This document shows, piece by piece, positions 16,120 through 24,149 of a stretch of DNA of 47,400 nt. The notes beneath the pieces were generated by a model. It had not been told where the DNA came from. It ran no database searches and worked only from the letters and a program-made list of their open reading frames with translations. Each line of letters opens with the position of its first letter. Position 1 is the first letter of the stretch. The position numbers and the translations under genes are program-made. Source of the DNA: Candidatus Nitrosotenuis sp. (lineage in GTDB: Archaea; Thermoproteota; Nitrososphaeria; Nitrososphaerales; Nitrosopumilaceae); the NCBI GenBank assembly GCA_004322465.1, contig SCVO01000054.1, forward strand, positions 1 through 47,400, given 5' to 3'.

Positions 16120-18222
16120 TCAGCTTACAATGTACGGAGACTTGCACAAAGGACACTTGTCAAAGAGTTTTTCGTCCTTGAATCCGCAGTTTCCGCAAAT
16201 TGGAACCTCTTTTAGAGGCCTAAACGAGCCTAGTAGATCGCCTGCCTTTTCTATTGACTTTTTGATCTCGTCCACTTTGGCGTCTTTTTCAAATTTGAGG
16301 CGTACAAGTAGCCCCCCGTTTAGGATTTTGGCTATCTTGTTGGCCTCAGCAATCTTGTCTGTTTTTACGCTCATGGAATCAAGCTCTGAGGCGGCAAGTA
16401 CCACTCCCTCTGAATAATTCTCCCCGTCAAGGGATCTGTTAACTGACATCTTGCCATATTTTTCGCCGTCCAGTGATCCAAATCTTGGAGTTCCGTCACT
16501 TTCAGTCATTGTGACTACGACTAGATCTCCCATTTCTTTGCCCTTCTTTTCTGCCACATCCACGGCAGTTTGGATGACTTTGTAGATTATTTCTTGGCCT
16601 TCTTTTTGATCGTTGTACCCAAGTATGTTGAATACAGCTTCGTGCAGCCCCACCAGATTCACAACCAGACATACGGAGCTTCTCTGCATGTATTGGGTGT
16701 TTGCTGCAAGCACGGGATTTAGTCCGCGTCTTGTAAGATCAGAAATGTCTTTCTTACGAAGGGACATTGCGGAAAGCGCAGGTTTCATCATTAGTGCAAG
16801 ACGTGCCCTGAAGTAAGTTTCGTCTTTGTTTGACTCAAATGCGAGTCTTGGCAGATTAATTGTAAGAGATTGTAAATTGATCGATGATGTGCTGTTTTTT
16901 GCTTTGACACGTATTATTCCGCTGTATGAGGTTTCATCTTTTGAGAATTGTACTTTGCCTCCAAGAGAAATTATTTCTGCGACGATATCTGAGACGTCTG
17001 CAACTTTGTTGTTCGCATAGTCAATTATGAGACCGATCTGCGGGACGGGGGTCATTTTGATATAATTTTTGTATGCCGAGAGAATCGTTTGTACAAGTTT
17101 TGGTTCTATGCCAAGCTGAATTCTAAAAGATACCAAAGTTGGCTCTCTTGTGTATTTGGAAGAAACAGACGAGGTTGCGAATGCGCCGACCAGTTTTTCC
17201 TCAAGTTCGGCGATGTTTTTTGCATGCTTTGAGCAAATTTGCACCAGACCATCCATGATAACCTCCCTTGATGCCTCCTTTGAAGCTAGGGATATCATCA
17301 TGGATAAAGACGACATGAGGTTGTCCAGCGTTTTGATAGTAGCAATTCTGGTGACTCCTAGGAATTTGCCCTTGAGGTCTATGCCATCCTCAATTAGTTC
17401 TTTCAAGTTAAAGAATATTGTATCTGGGAGTAACGACCAGATTCCTGGGTTTGATATGTGTATGTCGCCGGAAAGGTGGGAATCTGCAACGTCCTTTGGC
17501 AGCGTATTTAGGATTAGGTTTTCTGCAAATACTGTTTGCCCTGCTTTGAAGAACAGTCCCTGTGCGCCGTTATCGACGTTATCTACATTGGTTATCATTT
17601 CTTGCACATCAAAAACAGGCATTCCAAGCCTTGCAAGCTTGTTTCTGTATTCTTCATGGCCATGCTCAAGTAGCACAGAATTAACCATTTCACGGATCAG
17701 CGAACCCGTGAGATAGGTGGTTTGGTACTTGTAGATTCGATTTTCTACCTCTTCGGTGATTTTTTGTGCCAATTCCAGTGGAAGGCTTCCTTCTCGTACT
17801 AGCGACTGGATGATTTTATGCGAGTTGAATTCTTCGATTGAGTCGTGCGATGTTCTGACGTACATCTTGCCACTTTCTATAATGGAGCGCTCTTCAATTT
17901 GTCTTGCAAGACTTAGGACAAGTTTTCCTAGATTTGTTATGGTGTAACGTCTTTCAGATTTATTGAGCGCTACAAGCGACTGTCTTAGTAGTTTTCTTAG
18001 ATGGTAAGCAAATTTTCCGCTTTCCTTTTTTGATTTGAATCCTGCAAGTGATTTTAATTCTGAATATGTTAACGGTCCTTTTGAGTTTAAGATTCGTAAA
18101 ATGTCAATTCGGTTAGGACTTGCCATTACAGAGAAGATCATTCTTACGCGCTTTGACGTAGACTGTAAAATGCCGCCACCCTTCTTTGGATCCATTGCGC
18201 CGGTGGACAGCTCTATGCTCAT
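16120..18222 (-). CDS. wHTH-ATP cone-NrdD-like protein lacking catalytic residues; putative dNTP-sensing regulator
   Basis: A 700-residue fusion. Residues about 27-105 are an ArsR-like winged helix (SPNRIDILRILNSKGPLTYSELK); 118-200 an ATP cone (MYVRTSHDSIEEFNSHKIIQSL); about 205-665 are clearly NrdD-derived (SHLSGDIHISNPG at 249, SLTINLPRLAFE at 452, VVNLVGLHEAVFNILG at 520); 675-695 a zinc ribbon (CGNC, CPLC). The protein stops directly after the ribbon, where NrdD has its glycyl-radical loop, and the usual cysteine pair before the TINLPR strand is replaced by TSYSGIIRVK. It therefore cannot be a normal anaerobic reductase. Its place upstream of nrdJ on the same strand suggests an NrdR-like regulator; this role is inference. 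Confidence 0.75.
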   Translation of the reverse strand: MSIELSTGAMDPKKGGGILQSTSKRVRMIFSVMASPNRIDILRILNSKGPLTYSELKSLAGFKSKKESGKFAYHLRKLLRQSLVALNKSERRYTITNLGKLVLSLARQIEERSIIESGKMYVRTSHDSIEEFNSHKIIQSLVREGSLPLELAQKITEEVENRIYKYQTTYLTGSLIREMVNSVLLEHGHEEYRNKLARLGMPVFDVQEMITNVDNVDNGAQGLFFKAGQTVFAENLILNTLPKDVADSHLSGDIHISNPGIWSLLPDTIFFNLKELIEDGIDLKGKFLGVTRIATIKTLDNLMSSLSMMISLASKEASREVIMDGLVQICSKHAKNIAELEEKLVGAFATSSVSSKYTREPTLVSFRIQLGIEPKLVQTILSAYKNYIKMTPVPQIGLIIDYANNKVADVSDIVAEIISLGGKVQFSKDETSYSGIIRVKAKNSTSSINLQSLTINLPRLAFESNKDETYFRARLALMMKPALSAMSLRKKDISDLTRRGLNPVLAANTQYMQRSSVCLVVNLVGLHEAVFNILGYNDQKEGQEIIYKVIQTAVDVAEKKGKEMGDLVVVTMTESDGTPRFGSLDGEKYGKMSVNRSLDGENYSEGVVLAASELDSMSVKTDKIAEANKIAKILNGGLLVRLKFEKDAKVDEIKKSIEKAGDLLGSFRPLKEVPICGNCGFKDEKLFDKCPLCKSPYIVS

Positions 18223-18284
18223 GATTATGGCTAGAGATCGGGACTAAATAAGATTTATGACTAGATTCTCATCGAACTTTTTGA

Positions 18285-18446
18285 TCAGTTTTTCTGGACA
18301 TCCATGGAAAACTCTGATGTTGAAAGCGTCTGACCACATGAGGGACACTTGTTGTTGTAGTGCTTCATGACATCTTTGATCGATTTGAGCATCTTCATGT
18401 TAGAGATCTTGCTTCCACACTTACCACAGATAACATCGACTGACAA
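18285..18446 (-). CDS. Small zinc-ribbon protein (not in ORF track)
   Basis: A 53-residue ORF read by hand from the minus strand, beginning with TTG: it starts MSVDVICGKCGSKISNM, has a helical lysine-rich middle (KMLKSIKDVMKHYNNK), then CPSCG and ends DVQKN. Two CxxC pairs separated by 24 residues form a probable zinc ribbon. An in-frame TAG lies just upstream, so the TTG is the only good start. It fills the gap between the ATP-cone protein and the DUF35 gene. Function unknown; such small zinc-ribbon proteins often bind nucleic acid or partner proteins. Confidence 0.65.
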   Translation of the reverse strand: MSVDVICGKCGSKISNMKMLKSIKDVMKHYNNKCPSCGQTLSTSEFSMDVQKN

Positions 18447-18516
18447 TGAAAACTAAGTTTTTTTGAAACTATTAAGAATCCTTTTTGAAATTTGTTAATT
18501 ACTCGGTAAATTTGAT

Positions 18517-18882
18517 TTACTGCTTTTCTAAGAGGATGCCACGATCATCATATCCAACAATCTTTATTTTTGATCCAATCGGGAGCTGAGATGGCGAGGC
18601 AATTTCACCCAAAAATCCCGAAATTCTAAGATCGTAGTCATCTATGTTCATTACAACCCATGCATATGGCGTGTATTTTTCAAAGCCTGCTGGAGGAACC
18701 GTGATTATCGTATATGTTGCAACTGTGCCTGTTCCATCAAGTAACTTGCCTTCAAACTCCTTGTGTCCACATTGTTGGCAGAAATAGACTGTTGCCAAAT
18801 GCAGATTTCCGCACTTTTTGCATTTTCTTGTAAGTACTTTACCTGCGTTGACTGCGTCTATGAATTCTTGCTTATTTGACAA
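18517..18882 (-). CDS. Zn-ribbon/OB-fold acyl-CoA-associated protein (DUF35)
   Basis: A protein of about 121 residues with an N-terminal rubredoxin-like zinc ribbon (CKKC and CQQC) and an OB-fold (GTGTVATYTIITVPPAGF, then YAWVVMNIDDYDLRISGFL). In archaea DUF35 proteins bridge acetoacetyl-CoA thiolase and HMG-CoA synthase, channelling intermediates. The ORF track opens at 18936 inside the thiolase gene; a TTG at 18882 (MSNKQEFIDAVNAGKVL) four bases after the thiolase stop removes the overlap and gives the usual N-terminus. Co-transcribed with the thiolase upstream. Confidence 0.88.
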   Translation of the reverse strand: MSNKQEFIDAVNAGKVLTRKCKKCGNLHLATVYFCQQCGHKEFEGKLLDGTGTVATYTIITVPPAGFEKYTPYAWVVMNIDDYDLRISGFLGEIASPSQLPIGSKIKIVGYDDRGILLEKQ

Positions 18883-18886
18883 GGTT

Positions 18887-20050
18887 TTACACGCTTTTGA
18901 ATAAATGAACGGCGCAGCTTGCTCCAGTTGCACCAAAATTATGTGTTAATCCAATATGCGCATCTTTGACTGTGCGCTCTCCTGCTTTTCCTGTCAATTG
19001 CTCAAAAGCCTCAACTACCTGTCCTACCCCAGTGGCACCGATTGGATGGCCTTTTGACTTTAGTCCGCCAGACGGATTGATTGAAATTTCACCGTTAAGT
19101 GATGTTCTGCCTTCGCGAATTGCCTGCACTCCTTGTCCTTTCTCAAAGAACCCAAGATCTTCTGTATCAACAATTTCAGCAATTGTAAAGCAATCATGTA
19201 CCTCAGCAAAGTCAACATCTTTTGGTGTGATTCCTGCCATCTTGTACGCTGCTTGCGCCGCTAGTTTGGTACTTGGGATGGTTGTCATGTGTTCACGTCC
19301 TTGCAGGGTTGCAGGTGATCCACCTCTACCAGATCCAATAACTTCCACATAATTCTTTGAATGAGCTTTAGCAAATTTTTCATTGCATATTATAACTGAA
19401 CTTGCACCGTCAGAAAATGGGCAGCAGTCATACAACTTGAGCGGACTTGCAACTACGGCTGATTTCATCACATCATCAACTGTTATTCTCTTTCGTAGAT
19501 GGGCCTTTGGGTTTAGAAAGCCGTTTGCATGGTTTTTTACTGCAACCATTGCAAAGTCTTCTTCTGTTGCCTTGAATTCTGTCAGATAAGCCCTAGCCAT
19601 TGATGCAAATAATCCCGGGAATGATGCACCTGCACCACCCTCATAAAAGAAATCAGAACAATATGAAAAATAAGTAGTAGTCCACTCTGTACCGGTGTGA
19701 GTTACTTTTTCTACTCCGGTAACCAAGACTGCATCGTAAAATCCTGCCGCAACATTTGCATATGCTTCTCGAAATGATACAGAGCCACTTCCACATGCGG
19801 ATTCTATAGAAAGTGATGGCTTTTCGGAAATTCCCAGATTGCTCATGATTACTGGACCTAAGTGAACCTGCTTGTCCGCTACACCAAAAACATTCGATAT
19901 GTAGCCTGCATCGATCTCTTTTGGCTCAATTCCTGCGCTTTCAATTGCGGCAACTGATGCCTGAATAGTGATATCGGTAATGCTATCGTCTAGTTTTCCA
20001 TACTTTGTGCTTCCAGCACCAAGAACACAAACCTTTTCCACAACACCCAC
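18887..20050 (-). CDS. Thiolase family protein (acetyl-CoA C-acetyltransferase-like)
   Basis: A 387-residue thiolase of the archaeal SCP2-like group. The nucleophile is in SIESACGSGSVSFREAY, the HDCFTIAEI segment carries the active-site His, and the C-terminal GGLKSKGHPIGATG and the LTHNFGATGASCAVHLF stretch complete the active site. Expected to condense two acetyl-CoA (mevalonate pathway) or split acetoacetyl-CoA (last step of the hydroxypropionate/hydroxybutyrate cycle). The DUF35 gene follows four bases later on, favouring a thiolase complex. HMG-CoA synthase is not adjacent here. Confidence 0.93.
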   Translation of the reverse strand: MGVVEKVCVLGAGSTKYGKLDDSITDITIQASVAAIESAGIEPKEIDAGYISNVFGVADKQVHLGPVIMSNLGISEKPSLSIESACGSGSVSFREAYANVAAGFYDAVLVTGVEKVTHTGTEWTTTYFSYCSDFFYEGGAGASFPGLFASMARAYLTEFKATEEDFAMVAVKNHANGFLNPKAHLRKRITVDDVMKSAVVASPLKLYDCCPFSDGASSVIICNEKFAKAHSKNYVEVIGSGRGGSPATLQGREHMTTIPSTKLAAQAAYKMAGITPKDVDFAEVHDCFTIAEIVDTEDLGFFEKGQGVQAIREGRTSLNGEISINPSGGLKSKGHPIGATGVGQVVEAFEQLTGKAGERTVKDAHIGLTHNFGATGASCAVHLFKSV

Positions 20051-20089
20051 TGACCAAGTCCATATAAAAATTCTTCAACAATTTTTAAT

Positions 20090-20557
20090 GTGGATATCTT
20101 GAACAATATGATTTTGACAGAAAAGTCTATTCAGAAAAGAAAAAGTCGGAGAAACGCCACCAGGCCCACAAAACGCCGAATTGCATCATTAAAAACCGAG
20201 ATCATGCAGTATTTTGACAGCAATAGCTATCTTTCATGGTCTGCACGCAAAAAAAAATACGTCATTTTGGGTTCAAACCAACCAAATGACGGTCTTGTTG
20301 AATGTCCGTCGTGCCGCATTGGAAAGCTGATCGTCATACGATCAAGGAAGACAAAAAAGCGCTTCATTGGTTGTTCCAATTACTACAACGGCTGTAAGGC
20401 ATCATCGCCATTACTACAAAAAGCAATGTTGCGTGCAACTAAAATTCCGTGCGAATCATGTTCGTGGCCGCTGATAGTTTTTCGATATTCTAGAAAACAA
20501 AGATGGTCAAAGCAGTGTTCCAACATTAATTGTCCCAGCAGAAAGGCTAAAGTTTGA
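20090..20557 (+). CDS. Topoisomerase-type C4 zinc-finger protein
   Basis: A 155-residue basic protein with two DNA-binding zinc fingers of the topoisomerase I C-terminal type: CPSC...FIGCSNYYNGC (about 75-107) and CESC...WSKQCSNINC (about 121-150). The N-terminal 60 residues are Lys/Arg-rich with no recognised domain. The start is GTG at 20090 or ATG at 20108. The fingers stand alone without a topoisomerase domain, as seen in other archaeal and bacterial small proteins. A nucleic-acid-binding role is likely. Its end overlaps the convergent nitrilase gene by 11 bases. Confidence 0.8.
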   Translation: MDILNNMILTEKSIQKRKSRRNATRPTKRRIASLKTEIMQYFDSNSYLSWSARKKKYVILGSNQPNDGLVECPSCRIGKLIVIRSRKTKKRFIGCSNYYNGCKASSPLLQKAMLRATKIPCESCSWPLIVFRYSRKQRWSKQCSNINCPSRKAKV

Positions 20558-21356
20558 GATCGGAGTAGATATCAGTTCTCCTATTATGCAAAAGTGGAAG
20601 CATTTTTCTTGTCTCTTTTACTTTTTTAGTAGAAATTTCCACCATTCCTATTCCTTGTTTCTTTTTCATATCAAGCAAAATTTTTCCATATGGATCTACA
20701 ACCAGACTTCTTCCACAGTAAATGTTGCCAACTTGGTCTGGTGCGATAACATAACAACCGTTTTCTATTGCTCGAGTCTTGTTAATTGTAAGCCAGTGCT
20801 CTTCCTTCATTTCTCCTTTAACCCATGCAGACGGAACAATTAAAATTTCAGAGCCAGAGGACGCCAACGTGCGTGACATTTCAGGAAACCGCAGATCGTA
20901 GCAGATAAGCATGCCTAATTTACCAACTGAAGTTTTTACTGGAGATGAGATCTTTGAGCCTGGCTGTAGTTTTTTCGATTCCTTGAATCCAAGTGCATCA
21001 TAGAGATGAATTTTTCTGTATGTTGATCGTATTATTCCAGATTTATCAACTAAAAATGATGTATCATATACTCTGTCCTTTCTTTTACTTTTTTCATATA
21101 TCGTACCTATAACTTCAATTGCATTCTTCTTTGCGGCGGATGCAACTGTTCTAACGAAATTCCCATCAATTGTTTCAGATTGTAATGCCAGATCTCTTGG
21201 AGATTGTTGTGAAGTTGTATAAAACATCATAAATTCTGGAAATGCACAAAGATCTGCTCCACGACTTGCAGACTTGCTGATGAAATCAACGATTCGTCGG
21301 AGGTTTTGGCTTTTGTCAGTGGATGCTTTGAATTGTATTACAGCTATTTTTGTCAT
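20547..21356 (-). CDS. Carbon-nitrogen hydrolase (nitrilase superfamily, Nit/omega-amidase-like)
   Basis: A 269-residue cytoplasmic amidase. The Glu-Lys-Cys triad is visible: Glu41 in CAFPEFMM, Lys115 in STYRKIHLYD and Cys152 in GMLICYDLRFPE. Further family motifs are VPSAWVKGEMKEEHWLTINKTRAIEN and GRSLVVDPYGKIL. The pattern is closest to Nit1/Nit2-type enzymes that hydrolyse deaminated glutathione or alpha-ketoglutaramate; the substrate is not certain. Convergent with the zinc-finger gene and followed upstream by the tautomerase gene. Confidence 0.9.
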   Translation of the reverse strand: MTKIAVIQFKASTDKSQNLRRIVDFISKSASRGADLCAFPEFMMFYTTSQQSPRDLALQSETIDGNFVRTVASAAKKNAIEVIGTIYEKSKRKDRVYDTSFLVDKSGIIRSTYRKIHLYDALGFKESKKLQPGSKISSPVKTSVGKLGMLICYDLRFPEMSRTLASSGSEILIVPSAWVKGEMKEEHWLTINKTRAIENGCYVIAPDQVGNIYCGRSLVVDPYGKILLDMKKKQGIGMVEISTKKVKETRKMLPLLHNRRTDIYSDLKL

Positions 21357-21394
21357 GGATTAACTGGAATTAATGAAAATAAAAAGAATGGTAT

Positions 21395-21571
21395 CTAGAG
21401 CTGGCTTCCTGCCAAATACCAGTTTTCTTTAGGATTGTCCTCAAAGACTACAATTACATGACTTTCTTTTGTTTTTAGAATTTCTACTGCCGATTTTGTG
21501 ACTGCTTTTGCAAATTCTTCTTTTTGTTGCTGTGTTCTGCCAGGATACATGGACACTGTAATTATTGGCAT
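21395..21571 (-). CDS. 4-oxalocrotonate tautomerase family protein (not in ORF track)
   Basis: A 58-residue ORF read by hand: it begins MPIITVSMYPGRTQQQKEEF and ends NPKENWYLAGSQL. The N-terminal proline after the initiator Met is the catalytic base of the tautomerase superfamily; the RTQQQK segment carries the arginine that binds substrate, and the NPKENWY segment matches the usual C-terminal part. Length is normal for the family (about 60). It lies between the nitrilase and rhomboid genes on the same strand. True substrate unknown. Confidence 0.85.
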   Translation of the reverse strand: MPIITVSMYPGRTQQQKEEFAKAVTKSAVEILKTKESHVIVVFEDNPKENWYLAGSQL

Positions 21572-21604
21572 GAGTTGATTTTTCTCATGTATGATTTAAT
21601 TCTA

Positions 21605-22384
21605 TTAGTAATCGTCTCTCTTCCAACCATATCTTGATGGATTTCTTGAGCCGTATGCGAATTCTGATTCATGTGTCTTTTTGTACAGATATCCGGTTGC
21701 AAGTCCAATTACAAACCCGCCTACGTGTGCCAGATATGCAACACCACCTGCACCATAACCAAATCCTCCAACAAAAAGCGGTAGTAGGTTTTGGAAAATT
21801 AGCCAGAACGGCAAGAACCATTTTGCGGGAATGTGCGACATTCTAGTAAAGAACCCCATAATCATCAAAGTCATTATTTTGGCTCTTGGGAACATTATGA
21901 GATAGGCTCCGAGCACTCCTGAGATTGCTCCAGACGCTCCAACTGCCGGAAGTGAGCTGTTCATGTCTCCTGCAATATGGACAAGTCCTGCAATTATTCC
22001 CCACATGAGATAAATTCCAAGATATTTGAATCTGCCAAATTTTAACTCGATATTATCTCCAAATATCCACAAAAACAACATGTTACCTCCAATGTGCATT
22101 GCTCCACCGTGCAGAAATGTAGAACTCAACAATCCGATCATCGACATACTGGGGCACGATATTCGCGTAGATGCTATCGAAATGCTGCCATCTCCAGCAA
22201 TACATGTGGGAACTGCCCCCCAATTGTAGAACAATGATGCTGCACGTTGATTATTAAACTCAAGGAATTGGCCAGTGTACGCAACCTCAAAAAAGAATAC
22301 GATTACGTTTACCGCAATAAGAGCATAGGTCATTTTTGGTTTGAAACCAGGCGGTTTTGGATTTTCGTCCCTAATTGGAAGCAT
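21605..22384 (-). CDS. Rhomboid family intramembrane serine protease
   Basis: A 259-residue membrane protein with about six transmembrane helices. Catalytic serine in the GASGAISGVLGAYL motif (helix 4) and histidine in AHVGGFVIGLATGYL (helix 6); the HGGAMHIGGNMLFLWIFGD segment is the conserved HxxxxHxxxN of helix 2. It cleaves membrane protein substrates within or near their transmembrane segment; nearby single-span surface proteins could be substrates, which is speculative. Starts with ATG (MLPIRDENPKPPG) and has a short polar N-terminus. Confidence 0.93.
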   Translation of the reverse strand: MLPIRDENPKPPGFKPKMTYALIAVNVIVFFFEVAYTGQFLEFNNQRAASLFYNWGAVPTCIAGDGSISIASTRISCPSMSMIGLLSSTFLHGGAMHIGGNMLFLWIFGDNIELKFGRFKYLGIYLMWGIIAGLVHIAGDMNSSLPAVGASGAISGVLGAYLIMFPRAKIMTLMIMGFFTRMSHIPAKWFLPFWLIFQNLLPLFVGGFGYGAGGVAYLAHVGGFVIGLATGYLYKKTHESEFAYGSRNPSRYGWKRDDY

Positions 22385-22457
22385 TGATGATTAGGTTAAA
22401 CAATGAATTGTATAATAACGTAAATCTGGTTTTGGAAACGGTTTGTAGCTCTAAAGA

Positions 22458-24092
22458 TTATACTTTGATTATTCCCTGTGTGATCAGATACTGGATTCCT
22501 GAAACAAAGTCAGAGTCGCCAATTGTACCTTCGGACCACCATTTCGCGTTGTTTTTGATCCAAGATGGGATGGTCTGCGATGTACCTGTACCAGATTGTG
22601 TATTTGGTATTTTCATTATTCCTTGTTTTATCAAATACTGGATTCCTGAAACAAAGTCAGAGTCGCCAATTGTACCTTCGGACCACCATTTCGCGTTGTT
22701 TTTGATCCAGGCAGGAATCTGATAGTCAGAAGTTGACGGTTGGCTTGCCTGACCCGACTTGCCTATTGTAAAGGTAGAACTTCCAATTCCCTGGTATGTC
22801 GTAAGCTCATCCAATCCATGGCTGACAACAAGTAGTGTAATCTTGTAGGTGCCTTGGGAAGGAAATTTGAATTCCTGAACGTCTATTCCTTCTGTAGAGA
22901 GAATTCCCGGTTTTTGTGGATCATCTCCAGAATTTTCCAGTAGAACTTTGCCTGAGCTGTCCTCGATTCTAAATCCGTGCCTGACAAACTTTAAGAGCTG
23001 ACCATTTGGATCAAAGAAAGAAATCTGTAACGGAATTGTGTCTCCGGCTCCAAGATTAGAGTCATACGATACTTTGGCAACTGCTCCAGAATCAAATTTT
23101 ACATCAAAGGAATTTTTTGCAACTGCAGATGCAGGTGCAACTGTAAAGTCCATTGTTTTTGCACCAGCAGGAATTGTTTTTGCTATTTTGAGGATGTCGT
23201 CCTTATTTACCAAAAAATGTAGAATTGATGTTCCCTCTATCGAATACGGATCTAAGATCAGCATTCTTCCTACTGCCGGCAGGCCACTCACTTTACCATC
23301 ATATGCAGTAGTGTCAGTAAATTCCTTGAAGGCCTTTGGCACTCTTACCTCTTGGTGAACAAAGATATTTTGCCCTTCAATTCTTTTCATGTCCCAGTTA
23401 AATGGCATTGAAAACGAAATGGATTTTTTAGATTCATCAAACTTGAAATTATTTATTTTGTCGTAGTATGAGATAATTGAAGTGTCGTATGATTTTCCGC
23501 TAGATATAATTTTTTGATTTGATATATCGCCAACGCTAAGCCATGAATTGAACGTCTTGACATCCTTGTCTGCAAATATGTTTTGGTCATAATCAATTCC
23601 AAAAATCTTAATTTCAAAATGATACAATCCGGAGTCAAGCAGTACAGGCGCGTGTACCTCGACTCTATCGTTGAATCCTGTCCATGCGCCTGGGATCTGA
23701 GGCACTTCGTCACCGTATATCAGCACATCATTTACGTCCATTTTGGTTGGCACTATTTTGAGCGTTAATTCTCCAGAGTGCGCATGAAATAGATTTCGTA
23801 GTAAGAGTTTCTCATCCTTCCAGACTGAAATGAAGTACGATGTATGCGGCACAGCTTGATTTGTTTTTGCATCAAACAATCTGAGTTGTACATATGTATC
23901 CCCAACCGTGTCCTTGGTCAGAATTGGTGGACTGATTTTTATGAAAAGGGCAGCTTGCCTGTTTCCAAAGCTTGCAGGAGGAAGGTTTTCCTGTGTAAGT
24001 CCATCCCCATATGCACTAAACGGCACAATTGAAAACACTTGAGACAACAGTAATGTAGTAAAAATCGATGCCAGTATTCTTTTAAAATTCAA
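22458..24092 (-). CDS. Secreted surface protein with two IKNNAKWW repeats
   Basis: A 544-residue exported protein: signal peptide (about 1-29, ending FSAYG|D), then beta-rich Ig-like modules, one of which (SYYDKINNFKFDESKKSISFSMPF) is clearly paralogous to the PEFG-CTERM protein at 34268. The C-terminus carries two nearly identical 38-residue repeats, SWIKNNAKWWSEGTIGDSDF followed by VSGIQYLI, a motif common in proteins of this lineage. No C-terminal membrane anchor. The repeat likely binds cell-surface or matrix components; no enzyme activity is suggested. Confidence 0.75.
   Translation of the reverse strand: MNFKRILASIFTTLLLSQVFSIVPFSAYGDGLTQENLPPASFGNRQAALFIKISPPILTKDTVGDTYVQLRLFDAKTNQAVPHTSYFISVWKDEKLLLRNLFHAHSGELTLKIVPTKMDVNDVLIYGDEVPQIPGAWTGFNDRVEVHAPVLLDSGLYHFEIKIFGIDYDQNIFADKDVKTFNSWLSVGDISNQKIISSGKSYDTSIISYYDKINNFKFDESKKSISFSMPFNWDMKRIEGQNIFVHQEVRVPKAFKEFTDTTAYDGKVSGLPAVGRMLILDPYSIEGTSILHFLVNKDDILKIAKTIPAGAKTMDFTVAPASAVAKNSFDVKFDSGAVAKVSYDSNLGAGDTIPLQISFFDPNGQLLKFVRHGFRIEDSSGKVLLENSGDDPQKPGILSTEGIDVQEFKFPSQGTYKITLLVVSHGLDELTTYQGIGSSTFTIGKSGQASQPSTSDYQIPAWIKNNAKWWSEGTIGDSDFVSGIQYLIKQGIMKIPNTQSGTGTSQTIPSWIKNNAKWWSEGTIGDSDFVSGIQYLITQGIIKV
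22488..22562. repeat. 75-bp direct repeat, copy 1
   Basis: This 75-base stretch in the 3' end of the surface protein gene is identical by eye to 22635-22709, 147 bases away. It encodes the second IKNNAKWW repeat. Identity at third positions points to recent duplication or conversion. Confidence 0.9.
22635..22709. repeat. 75-bp direct repeat, copy 2
   Basis: Second identical copy of the repeat at 22488-22562, encoding the first IKNNAKWW module. The sequence between the copies is not conserved. Confidence 0.9.
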
Positions 24093-24149
24093 TGCACTAA
24101 AGCAAATTTGTACATATTTAACTTTTAAGAAGATTTGAACCGTTGAAAA

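Noticed and set aside
16130-18247. Plus-strand ORFs up to 188 residues opposite the NrdD-like gene
   Set aside because: Antisense to a gene with clear domains; no motifs or plausible starts of their own.
22375-22722. Plus-strand ORF with two identical repeats (YWIPETKSESPIVPSDHHF)
   Set aside because: It is the antisense reading of the IKNNAKWW repeats of the surface protein gene.
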